Source: Heracleum sosnowskyi
Taxonomy: Eukaryota; Streptophyta; Magnoliopsida; Apiales; Apiaceae
Direction: 5' to 3'
Assembly: GCA_030848705.1 (NCBI GenBank)
Contig: CM061244.1
Location: 51,749,190 to 51,813,189, forward strand
DNA: 64,000 nt
This document shows, piece by piece, positions 35,363-45,183 of this stretch. The first letter of the stretch is position 1; each line of letters begins with the position of its first letter. The notes below the pieces were generated by a model. That model saw nothing but the letters and a program-made list of their open reading frames with translations. It searched no databases and was not told the DNA's origin. A program made the position numbers and the translations under genes.

Positions 35363-36567
35363 CCACTATCCATGACTAACACATTTTTCTTTTTACCCTT
35401 ATCATCAGGAGCAGCAGTGACATCAGCATTGGCCATTAGAGCATAGTTGACCACCTCAGTATCAGATTCTGAGGAAGAGTCCATCCAATCCTTGCTTGAT
35501 GTGATAAGTGCCTTTGTCTTCTTGCACTCAGAAGCAAAGTGACCCATACCATTGCACTTGTAGCATCTAACCTTTGACTTGTAAAATTTGCTACCCTTGT
35601 TGTCCTTTTTGATATACTTATCTTTGTTTGGATTGAAAGCCTTTTTATGAAAGTTGCCTTGTCTTCTATTCTTCCTGAACTTCATCCTTCTGAAGTTTCT
35701 GACAATCATAGCAACCATCTCTTCCATGTCTGAGTCAGAAGAATCATCATCAGTATTGGCATCAGCATTGCCATCAGTATCTGATGAAGAGTCATCAGGA
35801 TCTGACTCAACTATTCTTGTTTTACTTCTAGAGACCTCCATAGCTTTTCCTTTTGATTTAGCCTCTGCTTTCAAAGCAATTGATTTTGCCTTGCTGCTTT
35901 TCTTGTTCTTTCTCTGTTGGACTTCAAGATCATGTGTTCTTAGCATCCCATAGACTTCATCAAGAGACACAGTGTTAAGATCATACTGATGTCTAATGAT
36001 CGAGGTATGAGTGTCCCATTCTTCAGGTAAAGCTCTTAGAAACTTGGTGTTTGAATCTTCAGTTTCATATTCCTTGTCAACTAAAGATAAATTGTTCAAT
36101 AGTGTCAGAAATCTATCATATAGATCAGTTAGGCTCTCATCGGGTCTTGCATCAAATTGTTCATATTCTTGAATCAAAAGAGCCCTTCTGTTTTTCTTGA
36201 CAGATGCAGATCCCTGGCACTGAGTTTCCAAAGTATCCCAGATTTCTTTTGAAGACTTGCATGCAATCACTCTGTTTGACATGACAGCATCAAGACTATT
36301 GTGTAAGATATTCTTTATCTTTGGTTCCCTGAGTACATGAGCTTTTTCTTCTGGAGTCCATTCACTTTTAGCCTTGACCACATAATGTTCAGGTACTGTA
36401 TCTGTTCGTTCTACAATCCTTGTAGGAATATATGGTCCATCACGAATCCTGTCCAAATAGTCAGGATCCATAGCCTCCAGGTACATCAGCATCTGTACCC
36501 TCCATGTTGGATATTCTGATTTCTTCAAGATGGGAATCTTCATGCTTTCATACTTGGTTGTCGACAT
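35290..36567 (-). pseudogene. gag: Gag of element C running in frame into protease (spliced form)
   Basis: It starts MSTTKYESMKIP and has the Copia gag domain (about residues 10-230) with SNRVIACKSSKEIWD and FLRALPEEWD. A basic/serine-aspartate region and one CCHC knuckle, CYKCNGMGHFASEC, follow. Then ...[18 protein letters not shown] reads directly into the protease aspartate motif. In D a 1,117-bp segment separates DDK from [12 protein letters not shown]. The join is exactly at the predicted donor and acceptor. The reading then ends because of the 46-bp deletion. A normal-length Gag would need the protease cut; this copy is inactive. Confidence 0.9.
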
Positions 36568-36603
36568 CTTTAGATCGTATCTGATTCAGAATTAAATCAG
36601 TTT

Positions 36604-36615
36604 GCTCTGATACCA
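36604..36615 (-). other. Primer-binding site of element C
   Basis: TGGTATCAGAGC on the minus strand lies 2 nt inside the 5' LTR edge, matching the initiator tRNA-Met 3' end. Confidence 0.93.
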
Positions 36616-36617
36616 AT

Positions 36618-37178
36618 TGTTGCCCAGTAATACTCTATTGTAGAAGGGGGGTTGAATACAATAGTCTAAGATAATCGACTTCTTAATGTATATATCACAA
36701 ATATGAAAGAAAGATAACAGCTTTATTAAATCTGATATAAAACTGTTACAAACTCTCTCAAGAAATTCTGATGTTCTTGAGAGCTGCTAGCTTACAAAAA
36801 CTCTCTCAAGAAATTCTATGTTCTTAAGAGCTTCTATTCGATTATGTTCCCTCCTATAAATCGAAACCAAAACTGTGTTTATATACTACACAGCTTCTCT
36901 ATCAATGATAAGTCCTAATCAATTACAAAGATTGAAACCTATCCATAATTGATAGCTACATACTACAAACCAGGAACCGACAGAATAAACTTCCATGTTT
37001 AACTAGACTCCAAATATGACTCGAAGTAGGAATCCTGATCAGCTTCCAGTCCCAATGATCAATCCTGATCCCAGTCTTGATATGTATCTCAATCCTGACG
37101 ACCATGTAATCCTGATGACGTTAGCAATCCTGATCAGTTGAGTCTAGCTCCTGACGATCATTGAATTCTGAACTAACA
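36618..37178 (-). repeat. 5' LTR of element C (561 bp)
   Basis: On the minus strand it runs TGTTAGTTCAG...TTACTGGGCAACA. A TATATAAA box lies at 36885-36878. Downstream of it a ~57-bp unit with CTCAAGAA and TTCTTGAG arms is present twice (about 36745-36835); D has one copy. The base pairs after the LTR are AGGTA, the expected target duplication, but the other side is truncated. Confidence 0.93.
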
Positions 37179-37179
37179 A

Positions 37180-38697
37180 GGTACTTCAGTTTCTGAGGAG
37201 CTTCCTATCACCTCCGAGGCTGATAGTCACGGAAATCAACCATCGCCAACTACCGGCACTGAAGGGGCAAATATCCCCACCAACACTCAAGGACCAGAGA
37301 TCCCAATTTTGGTTGAAGGGACGAATCCCCTGCAGATCATCATTCATGGATCTAATCCACAAGAGACCGCTCACCAGCAACCAATCACGACCTCCCCACT
37401 GCTCATGAATGCACCAAGTGGTCTTCAACTCCACACTACTGATCTCCCCCGAAACACTACTCAAACTTTGGGGATGCCCAGCTATGGCATGCCCCCTCGA
37501 CCCATGGCGGGCGGTAGTGGTCTCAACCCCATCTACCATGAAGCATATGTCCCCCCTTATATACAAGGTCTGGGACCTCAAAATCAACAAACTCGACGGA
37601 CCCCTTTGATTCAAGATTACTCAGGTCCCTATACCGAGGATGAGAATTATACATCTGGGGAAGAGAGGGATGAAGCCCCAAGGAGGAAGTGTTTTTCCCA
37701 AACAAATCGGGAACAACCCCAAACTACTAAGGAGAAAATTGTAGCCCATGAGGCAGAAACTGCAAGACTCAAGAAACTCCTTGCTGAGGAGGAGGCCGCT
37801 CAATCACAAGGCCGATCAACTGGAAGGGTCCCGATAATCAACCTGGACCCGACACCAAGAAGGACTAAGAGGGCTGAAACCCCAAGGGGTGATCCTAGTG
37901 TTTTGTTGCCCCTAGGAGATCCTGATGATCCTACACCACCGTTTACTCAAGAAATCATGAAAGCCACAATATCCAGAAAATTCAAGATGCCAACGATCAA
38001 GGCTTATGATGGAACGGGGGATCCCGCAAATCATGTAAGGACCTTCTCCAATGCACTGTTGTTGCAGCCAACCAACGATGCGGTCAAATGTAGGGCGTTT
38101 CCTCAAACCTTGGCAGGCATGGCCCAACGTTGGTATAGTCGTCTTCCTCCCAACTCTATTGGGTCTTTTAAGGAACTAAGCAAAGCATTCATCAACCAAT
38201 TTGTTAGTGGAAGGGTGCATGAGAAAAGTTCTGCATCTTTTATGAGCATTCAACAAGGTAAGAATGAATCCTTGAGGGAATACATAAATCGATTCACTAG
38301 GGAGGCTCTGAAAGTCCCGGACTTGGAGGACAAAGTAGCTATGATAGCCCTGCAACAAGGAACTACTGATGATCACTTTAAGAGATCCTTGGCAAAGCAT
38401 CCACCCGAAAACATGTTGAAGCTCCAAGATAGAGCCGGAAAGTATATCAAGGCCGAGGAAAGTATGAAGAAATATGAACCCACTGCCGAGGGAAGTGAAA
38501 ACGGAAAAAAGAGAAAGGAGACTCAAGAGTATGACGCTAGGGACAAATATCCCAGGACAGCGAAGGATTCTGACTCAACACCTAAAAGGAACAACTTTGG
38601 ACCCAGGTTCAATGAATATGCAAGGTTGAACACCTCAAGAAGTCAAATTCTGATGGATATTGAGAAGGAAGAAGATCTACGATGGCCAACACTGTAA
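37180..38697 (+). pseudogene. gag: Element I: Ty3/Gypsy Ogre/Tat-type gag fragment, 5' end cut by element C
   Basis: The frame is open from the C junction (37180) to TAA at 38695-38697; the first Met is at 37309. The protein is proline/glutamine-rich at first, then carries charged repeats (LKKLLAEEEAA) and a Retrotrans_gag-type capsid domain from about MPTIKAYDGTGDPANHV to ALQQGTTDDHFKRSL. The block AGMAQRWYSRLPPNSIGSF is typical of Tat/Ogre and Athila-type elements. It ends with SQILMDIEKEEDLRWP, shortly before where a protease region would begin. No pol follows. It is the oldest recognisable layer of the centre of the window. Confidence 0.88.
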
Positions 38698-38787
38698 CAG
38701 GTCTGCAAGACTACGACCGAAGCTTGAGAGATCACATGACAAAGCTCACCAATTCTAGAGTATGACAAATCTACATCTACTGAATTG
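38698..38787 (+). other. Tail of element I up to the J insertion
   Basis: Ninety bases without a recognisable feature. AATTG (38783-38787) directly precedes the J LTR and would be its target duplication; the other copy is not visible. Confidence 0.5.
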
Positions 38788-38916
38788 TGTTAGCTTAAAA
38801 TAGAATGTTTCTAGATTGTTTTGTAATGTTCTAGTAAGCTGTTTGTATAGCAATTTAGGAAAGAATCACGGGTAGGCAATTTGTAAGAAGCTGCCACATG
38901 AAAATGACAACAGCTT
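38788..38916 (+). repeat. 5' LTR of element J, left part
   Basis: First 129 bp, TGTTAGCTTAAAATAG onward, ending in the AGCTT target duplication of B. Confidence 0.85.
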
Positions 38917-39461
38917 TGTTAGATATAATTGCTAATGTTTGTTTATCAGTGTTTAAGCAACAGGTACTGACAAGAGTTTATCAGAAGCCAGTCAGAGTTT
39001 AGTTAAACTCTGACAGGGTGAAGAGTTTAATTGAAGCCGGTCAGAGTTTATTTAAAGTCTGACAAGGTGATAGTTGTATTAGCTGTCGGTGCTGAATTGA
39101 AGATTCTAGAAGCAATATATTCTGAAGATGGAAAGAAGCAGAATATATTGATACAGCTAAGGAAACGGAATAGAAGACTGAAGCAATCCTTAATTGATAT
39201 AAATTGTATAGCTGATTTATAGGAATATCAATTAGATAAGGATTGTATGTAGCTGTGTACTATATAAACACAGATAGGTTATCCCTAGAAGGGACGCGAT
39301 TATTGATATATTATTATTGTAACCTAGAAGCTCTTTGTGATTCATTAACATCATAAAGAGAGAAGCTGTTAATATAAATACAGTTTATTGATTCATAAAC
39401 AGTGTTCTTAATTATCGTTATTCTCATACATACTTGATTATATTGTGTATTCGGCCTAACA
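38917..39461 (+). repeat. 5' LTR of element B (545 bp)
   Basis: TGTTAGATATAATTGC...CGGCCTAACA. U3 holds an inverted repeat with 11-nt arms GTCAGAGTTTA/TAAACTCTGAC (38991-39014). The TATA box TATATAAA is at 39261-39268. R/U5 contains a CTCTTTGTGA...ATAAAGAG stem. A 63-codon ORF in U3 lies upstream of the TATA box and is not credited. Confidence 0.97.
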
Positions 39462-39463
39462 AT

Positions 39464-39475
39464 TGGTATCAGAGC
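39464..39475 (+). other. Primer-binding site of element B
   Basis: TGGTATCAGAGC, 2 nt after the LTR end, complementary to initiator tRNA-Met. Confidence 0.95.
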
Positions 39476-39524
39476 CAAGGCTGTTTAATATATACAGTTT
39501 TACGATTCAAACACAGTATTAATC

Positions 39525-41855
39525 ATGTCTGAAGAAAATCAAACTGCTCCTAAGGCTGAACAGGTTAAGCCCAATTCTGTGAGTCGATATGAAACAATCA
39601 GGGTTCCAATTCTCAGGCCAGTAGAGTATCCGATTTGGAAGGTTAAGATGACCATGTTTCTGGAGGCTACAGATCCAGAATACCTTGACAGAATTAATGA
39701 TGGTCCTCATATGCCAACTAAATTGTCCCCTGTTGTTGATGGTCAAGCACAAAAGACTGTTCCAAAGGAAAAGAAAGATATGACTCTTGAGGATATCTCA
39801 TCAATTGCAAAGGATGCAAAGGTTAGACATCTTCTCCACAGTGCTTTAGATAATGTAATGTCTAACAGAGTAATTGGCTGCAAAACTGCCAAAGAGATAT
39901 GGGATGCTTTAGAAGTCAGATGCCAGGGAACAGGTGCTATTAAGAAGAACAGAAAAACAATACTCACACAGGAGTATGAGCACTTTGATTCAAGAACTAA
40001 TGAAACTTTGACTGAGACTTATGACAGATTTTGCAAACTGTTGAACGATCTGTCTCTGGTAGATAAGGAATATGAACTTGAAGAGTCCAATCTCAAGTTT
40101 CTGTTATCTCTACCTGAAAAGTGGGATTTAAAGGCAACAACAATCAGAGATAATTATGATCTTGCTGATACAGATCTTGATGAGATCTATGGATTGTTAA
40201 AGACTCATGAACTTGAGATAGAACAAAGAAACAGGAGGTCCAGCAAGAAGACAAAATATGTTGCTCTCAAAGTCGAGGAGAAGCCCATCAAGAAGGAATC
40301 ATCAAGGAAGAAAGCCAATGGAAAGGCTTTAGTTATTAAATCTGAAAGTGAGTCATCAAACTCTGATGATGACTCAAACTCTGATGAAGCTTCTGACTCT
40401 GAGGATGATGAAGAGGAGTTGATGCAAATGGCTGCATTGATGGTGAAGACCTTTAAGAAGATGGGATTCAAGAACTTCAAGAAAGGAAAGAGATTCTCAA
40501 GGAAAGATTCAAACTCTGAAAGGAGAAGTTTCAGAAAGTCTGATGGAAAAGAGACCAAGTCTGGCAAGAAGGATAAGTCTCAAATCCAGTGCTACAAGTG
40601 TAAGGAGATGGGTCATTATGCTCCAGAGTGCAAGAAAGGCAAATCTGAGAAAGCACTCATCTCTAAAGGCAGAGACTGGGCAGATACTTCAGACTCTGAT
40701 AATGGAGAAAACTATGCTCTTATGGCAACTGTCAGAGATGAGACTGAATCTTCTGAAAATAAGGTACCCCTAACTACTTATGCTTATGATACTGATAATA
40801 TATCTGAGTTAAGAGTATATCTGAAAAGTGTTCATGTTAGTTATAGGGATCAGACTTTAGAGAATGAGAGGATTAAATCTGAGAATCTTAGTCTTAAAGA
40901 AAGAAACAAGTTTCTTGAAAGAGAACTTGAGAATATGAAGCAGATTCAAAAAGAAAGAGATGATGTTGTTTATATTGAACAGGAAGTGCTTAAGTTAAAT
41001 AAGCAGCTAGAATCTGAACTTGAAAAAGAAAGAAAAATAATTATGACTTGGACAAACTCTGGAAGAGACACTCATCAAGTGTTTCAAACAGATTCTGTAG
41101 GTTTAGGCTATTGTGAAAACGATGAACTTAGGTTTAAAGACAAAGTTAAGGTTAAACCACAACTTAAACCTGTGATATTTGTTCCAGAATCCACCAAGCT
41201 AAAATCTGTAGTTGTGAAAGAAGCTGTTATGGAGCCAGTTGAAGCTTGTGTTGAACAAGTAGATATTGAATCTAAAACAGAGAAGCTTGTTGAGCTAGAA
41301 GCTGTTAAAGAACCAATTAGAATCTGTGAGAAGCAGGTTAATGTTGGTTTAATGACAGGAAAACAGTTTAAACATAAGCTCAAAGAGGTTAAGTCTGCCA
41401 TGAAACCTAAAGGGTCCAAGAGAAATAGGAATGGAAAAGTAGGCATAAATAATAGAAATAATCATATGCCTAATGCTAGTGCCTCAAGAAAAACATGTTA
41501 TAATTGTGGTAGTTCTAATCATCTTGCTAGATTTTGCACTAAGAACAAACATATTAATTCTTTACCTTCTACTTCAGAAGTAAAGAATGATTATGTTAGA
41601 GTAAGACCACAGACTTTATGCAAACATTGTGGGAGCACTTGGCATTCTATTTACACATGTAAGAGTTATCATGCAATTTATCATAACTATTATGAGCTAA
41701 AACCCAACTTGAAATGGGTTAGAGCAAACTCTGCTAGTGTAAAATCTGACAATGTTAGTTTAAACTCTGATAATACAGATTCCGCTGCAAAAACTAACAC
41801 TGTTAAGAAAGACAAAGGATCCAAGCAAGTCTGGATCCTCAAAACTAACACTTAG
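39525..41855 (+). CDS. gag: Long Gag of element B (776 aa, unspliced RNA)
   Basis: Nucleocapsid protein of a Copia element. Residues ~20-240 form the UBN2-type gag domain (FLEATDPEYLDRI, SNRVIGCKTAKEIWD, FLLSLPEKWD). A basic and S/D-rich segment follows, with knuckle 1, CYKCKEMGHYAPEC, at 356. Exon 1 ends after residue 413. The intron-encoded remainder carries a coiled coil (~425-510), knuckle 2 CYNCGSSNHLARFC at 658, knuckle 3 CKHCGSTWHSIYTC at 699, and a tail ending QVWILKTNT. The start is the first ATG after the primer site. The stop lies 19 nt before the predicted acceptor. If the intron is removed, a 413-residue Gag with one knuckle is fused to pol instead. Confidence 0.93.
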   Translation: MSEENQTAPKAEQVKPNSVSRYETIRVPILRPVEYPIWKVKMTMFLEATDPEYLDRINDGPHMPTKLSPVVDGQAQKTVPKEKKDMTLEDISSIAKDAKVRHLLHSALDNVMSNRVIGCKTAKEIWDALEVRCQGTGAIKKNRKTILTQEYEHFDSRTNETLTETYDRFCKLLNDLSLVDKEYELEESNLKFLLSLPEKWDLKATTIRDNYDLADTDLDEIYGLLKTHELEIEQRNRRSSKKTKYVALKVEEKPIKKESSRKKANGKALVIKSESESSNSDDDSNSDEASDSEDDEEELMQMAALMVKTFKKMGFKNFKKGKRFSRKDSNSERRSFRKSDGKETKSGKKDKSQIQCYKCKEMGHYAPECKKGKSEKALISKGRDWADTSDSDNGENYALMATVRDETESSENKVPLTTYAYDTDNISELRVYLKSVHVSYRDQTLENERIKSENLSLKERNKFLERELENMKQIQKERDDVVYIEQEVLKLNKQLESELEKERKIIMTWTNSGRDTHQVFQTDSVGLGYCENDELRFKDKVKVKPQLKPVIFVPESTKLKSVVVKEAVMEPVEACVEQVDIESKTEKLVELEAVKEPIRICEKQVNVGLMTGKQFKHKLKEVKSAMKPKGSKRNRNGKVGINNRNNHMPNASASRKTCYNCGSSNHLARFCTKNKHINSLPSTSEVKNDYVRVRPQTLCKHCGSTWHSIYTCKSYHAIYHNYYELKPNLKWVRANSASVKSDNVSLNSDNTDSAAKTNTVKKDKGSKQVWILKTNT

Positions 41856-41874
41856 TGTTTGTTTGTGATTGCAG
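40764..41874 (+). other. Predicted retained/spliced intron joining gag to pol, element B (1,111 bp, phase 0)
   Basis: Donor AATAAG|GTACCC at a codon boundary; acceptor TTTGTGATTGCAG|GG preceded by a T-rich stretch. Removing it places gag codon 413 in frame with pol codon GGT at 41875. Before the acceptor the pol frame has TGA at 41866-41868 and gag has TAG at 41853-41855. The two frames therefore do not overlap and cannot be joined by frameshifting. Equivalent borders occur in D and G. C has the same join without the segment. Confidence 0.72.
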
Positions 41875-44800
41875 GGTATAATAGAGAGCACACTTATCTT
41901 AGACAGTGGATGCTCAGGACATATGATTGGAAATAAAGCCCTGCTATCAGACTTTGAGGAGAAGGCTGGCCCAAAAGTTTCCTATGGAGATGGCAACATA
42001 GGACACACTCTGGGATATGGCAATATTAATCTTGGAAGTGTCATCATCACAAATGTAGCTCTAGTCTCAGGACTCAAGCATAATCTGTTATCTGTGAGTC
42101 AAATCTGTGACAGAGGAAACCATGTAGATTTTCATAGTGAATACTGTGAAGTTATCAGTAAATCTACTGGGAAAGTTGTTCTAGTTGGACACAGGCGCAA
42201 CAATATTTATGAAGCAAGTTTGGTAACAAACTCTGATGGAAAAACAGTGTGTCTGACTGCAAGAATGTCAAATGAAGAGAGTTGGAATTGGCACAAGAAG
42301 CTCTCTCATCTCAATTTGAACAACATAAATGAGCTTATTAGAAAGGATCTTGTAAGAGGACTTCCAAAATCAATACTCAATCTAGATGGTCTATGTGATT
42401 CTTGTCAAAAGGCCAAGCAAAGGAAGTCATCTTTCAAGAGCAAATCTGAATCTTCAGTAGTGGAACCTTATCATCTTCTACATGTTGATCTCTTTGGACC
42501 AGTGAATGTGATGTCCATGGGCAGAAAGAAATATGCTCTAGTAATTGTTGATGAATATACTAGATATACATGGGTGTATTTCTTGTCAAAGAAGGATGAA
42601 ACTGCTCAAATGTTGATGGATCATGTAAATCTACTGGACAAAAGATCACAGCACAAAGTCAAAATTATAAGGAGTGATAATGGAACTGAATTCAGAAACT
42701 CAATCTTGGAAGCTTTCTGCAAGGAAAGAGGAGTCAAACAAGAATTTTCTGCACCTGGAACTCCACAGCAAAATGGTGTAGTTGAAAGAAAGAACAGAAC
42801 TTTAATTGAAGCTGCCAGAACTATGCTTGATGAAGCAAAATTGCCAACTTATTTCTGGGCAGAAGCTGTTCAAACTGCTTGTTTTACTCAAAATGCAACT
42901 CTGATCAACAAGCATGGAAAAACACCATATGAGATGGTGAAAAACAAGAAGCCAAATTTGAAATATTTTCACATATTTGGATGCAAATGCTTTGTGTTGA
43001 AGACTCATCCTGAACAGTTGACCAAGTTCGAGTTAAAAGCTGATGAAGGAATCTTTGTTGGCTATCCATTGTCAACAAAAGCATTCAGAGTTTACAATCT
43101 GAGAACGAAGGTGATCATGGAATCCATACATGTGTCGTTTGATGACAAGAAAATAATTGGACTTGAAGACAAGGATGGATATGATCAACTACGTTTTGAA
43201 AATGAAGATCTATTCTCTGATGATATAAACTCTGATGAAGCAGGGTTGACAAACTCTGACGAAGCATACTCTGAACCTCTACTGGTAAATACTGGAGAAA
43301 CTGGAAATTCTCAAATTGAACAAAATAGAGAACCAGTTGAGGGGGAGCGTGAAGAAGCTCAACAAGACACAGCAAGTGAGTCAGTTGAGGAAACTGATTC
43401 AAACTCTGACAGCTCAAACACTGAGCCATCCAACTCAGGGGGAGCCTCAGATACTGCAGAAAGTCAACATATGAATCAGGAGAGCATGGATCAAGGGGGA
43501 GGATTCAATAATGATGCAAGAAACCACTTACCAACAGCCAGAAAGTGGACACAGGCACACACACCTGATCTCATAATTGGAGATCCTGATGCTAGTGTGA
43601 GAACTAGAAGTGCAACAAACAATGAGTGTCTGTATCATGCTTTCTTGTCTCAAACAGAACCAAAGAAAGTGGAGGAAGCTCTTCAAGATGCTAATTGGAT
43701 TACAGCAATGCAAGAAGAGTTAAATGAATTTGAAAGAAATGAAGTCTGGACACTTGTACCTAGACCAAAGAATAGATCAATTGTAGGAACAAAGTGGGTT
43801 TTCAGAAACAAGACTGACAGTGAAGGTGTGATTACAAGAAACAAGGCTAGACTTGTGGCAAAAGGTTATTCACAACAGGAAGGAATTGACTATGATGAAA
43901 CCTTTGCTCCAGTTGCAAGATTGGAGGCCATAAGAATTTTTCTGGCCTATGCTGCACACAAGAAGTTTAAAGTCTTTCAGATGGATGTAAAAAGTGCTTT
44001 TCTCAATGGGAAGCTTGAAGAAGAAGTGTTTGTTGAACAACCACCAGGATTTGTAGATTCCAAGCATCCAGATTATGTCTACAGGCTTGACAAGGCATTA
44101 TATGGACTAAAGCAAGCACCAAGAGCATGGTATGAAACTCTTGCTCAATTTCTTTTAGAAAGTGGGTTCACAAGAGGTACAATTGATAAAACCTTGTTTT
44201 ATTTCAATTCTGGTGATGATTTGCTTTTAGTTCAAATTTATGTAGATGATATTATTTTTGGATCTACTAATGACAAACTTTGTAAGAAGTTTGCAAAGCT
44301 TATGCAATCCAGGTATCAAATGAGCATGATGGGAGAGCTTAGTTATTTTCTAGGCTTACAGGTCAAGCAAACAGATGATGGGATTTTTATCAATCAAGCA
44401 AAGTATACCAGAAATCTTCTAAAGAAATTTGGTATGCTTGATAGTTCATCTGCTACAACTCCCATGGCTACAGCAACGAAGCTTGACAAAGACACAGGAG
44501 CCTCAGTAGATATGACTAACTACAGAGGAATGATAGGGTCTCTACTGTATCTTACTGCAAGTAGACCTGATATCATGTATGCAACATGTCTTTGTGCAAG
44601 ATTTCAAGCAGATCCCAGAGAGCCTCATCTAACAGCTGTAAAAAGGATCTTCAAATATCTCAAAGGAACCATAACCCTGGGTTTGTGGTATCCTAGAGAA
44701 TCAGAGTTTAAGTTAATTGGTTACTCTGATGCAGATTTTGCAGGCTGTAAGATAGACAGAAAAAGTACAAGTGGAAGCTGTCAATTTTTAGGTGACAGAT

Positions 44801-45183
44801 TAGTTTCTTGGTACAGCAAGAAACAGAAGTCAATCTCCACATCCACTGCTGAAGCAGAGTATATAGCAGCTGGTAGCTGTTGTGCACAGATTTTATGGAT
44901 GAAGAATCAACTGCTGGATTATGGGTTAAGGTACTCTAAAATACCTATTTTCTGTGATAACCAAAGTGCTATTGCTATGACAGGTAATCCAGTACAGCAC
45001 TCCATGACCAAGCACATCAGCATAAGATATCATTTTATCAGAGAACATGTGGAAGAAGGGAACATTGAGCTTCATTTTGTGTCTACAGATCAACAACTTG
45101 CAGATATCTTCACCAAACCTTTGAGTGAAGCTACGTTTACAAGATTGGTAAATGAACTTGGAATGATCTCTGGTTCTGACTAG
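41875..45183 (+). CDS. pol: Copia pol of element B (protease, integrase, RT, RNase H)
   Basis: Open frame of 1,102 codons from the acceptor to TAG at 45181-45183. Numbering here counts from the TTG at 41869, two codons upstream. Protease LDSGCSGHM is near residue 11. The integrase zinc-binding WHKKLSHLN...CDSC is followed by catalytic D207 (HVDLFG), D270 (RSDNGTEF) and E306 (NGVVERKN); the D to E spacing is the retroviral 35 residues. An acidic N-S-D linker (~440-560) precedes the RT with [10 protein letters not shown] at 791, and the RNase H region has [16 protein letters not shown] and [10 protein letters not shown], ending ADIFTKPL. All catalytic residues are present. There is no ATG at the frame opening, so expression probably depends on splicing from gag. 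Frames and lengths fit a functional copy. Confidence 0.95.
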   Translation, partial: GIIESTLILDSGCSGHMIGNKALLSDFEEKAGPKVSYGDGNIGHTLGYGNINLGSVIITNVALVSGLKHNLLSVSQICDRGNHVDFHSEYCEVISKSTGKVVLVGHRRNNIYEASLVTNSDGKTVCLTARMSNEESWNWHKKLSHLNLNNINELIRKDLVRGLPKSILNLDGLCDSCQKAKQRKSSFKSKSESSVVEPYHLLHVDLFGPVNVMSMGRKKYALVIVDEYTRYTWVYFLSKKDETAQMLMDHVNLLDKRSQHKVKIIRSDNGTEFRNSILEAFCKERGVKQEFSAPGTPQQNGVVERKNRTLIEAARTMLDEAKLPTYFWAEAVQTACFTQNATLINKHGKTPYEMVKNKKPNLKYFHIFGCKCFVLKTHPEQLTKFELKADEGIFVGYPLSTKAFRVYNLRTKVIMESIHVSFDDKKIIGLEDKDGYDQLRFENEDLFSDDINSDEAGLTNSDEAYSEPLLVNTGETGNSQIEQNREPVEGEREEAQQDTASESVEETDSNSDSSNTEPSNSGGASDTAESQHMNQESMDQGGGFNNDARNHLPTARKWTQAHTPDLIIGDPDASVRTRSATNNECLYHAFLSQTEPKKVEEALQDANWITAMQEELNEFERNEVWTLVPRPKNRSIVGTKWVFRNKTDSEGVITRNKARLVAKGYSQQEGIDYDETFAPVARLEAIRIFLAYAAHKKFKVFQMDVKSAFLNGKLEEEVFVEQPPGFVDSKHPDYVYRLDKALYGLKQAPRAWYETLAQFLLESGFTRGTIDKTLFYFNSGDDLLLVQIYVDDIIFGSTNDKLCKKFAKLMQSRYQMSMMGELSYFLGLQVKQTDDGIFINQAKYTRNLLKKFGMLDSSSATTPMATATKLDKDTGASVDMTNYRGMIGSLLYLTASRPDIMYATCLCARFQADPREPHLTAVKRIFKYLKGTITLGLWYPRESEFKLIGYSDADFAGCKIDRKSTSGSCQFLGDRLVSWYSKKQKSISTSTAEAEYIAAGSCCAQILWMKNQLLDYGLRYSKIPIFCDNQSAIAMTGNPVQHSMTKHISIRYHFIREHVEEGNIELHFVSTDQQLADIFTKPLSEATFTRLVNELGMISGSD

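Larger units (their letters stand above)
27535..37178 (-). mobile_element. Element C: SIRE-type Copia retrotransposon, minus strand, intron-less gag-pol
   Basis: On the minus strand: 5' LTR (37178-36618), primer site, gag, pol, third ORF, polypurine tract and a truncated 3' LTR (27764-27535). It belongs to the same family as D. Three features stand out. The gag-pol intron seen in D is missing exactly. A 46-bp deletion removes part of the protease region and shifts frame. The third ORF lacks its N-terminal domain and has three in-frame stops. Overlapping parts of the two LTRs differ at six of 230 positions. Confidence 0.95.

Noticed and set aside
39031..39222. 63-codon ORF in the U3 of both LTRs of B (also 51328-51519)
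   Set aside because: It lies upstream of the TATA box in the 5' LTR, is short, and is identical only because the LTRs are identical. No evidence of coding.
41840..41880. Programmed frameshift or stop readthrough between gag and pol in B
   Set aside because: The gag and pol frames do not overlap and are separated by stops in both frames; no slippery site is seen.
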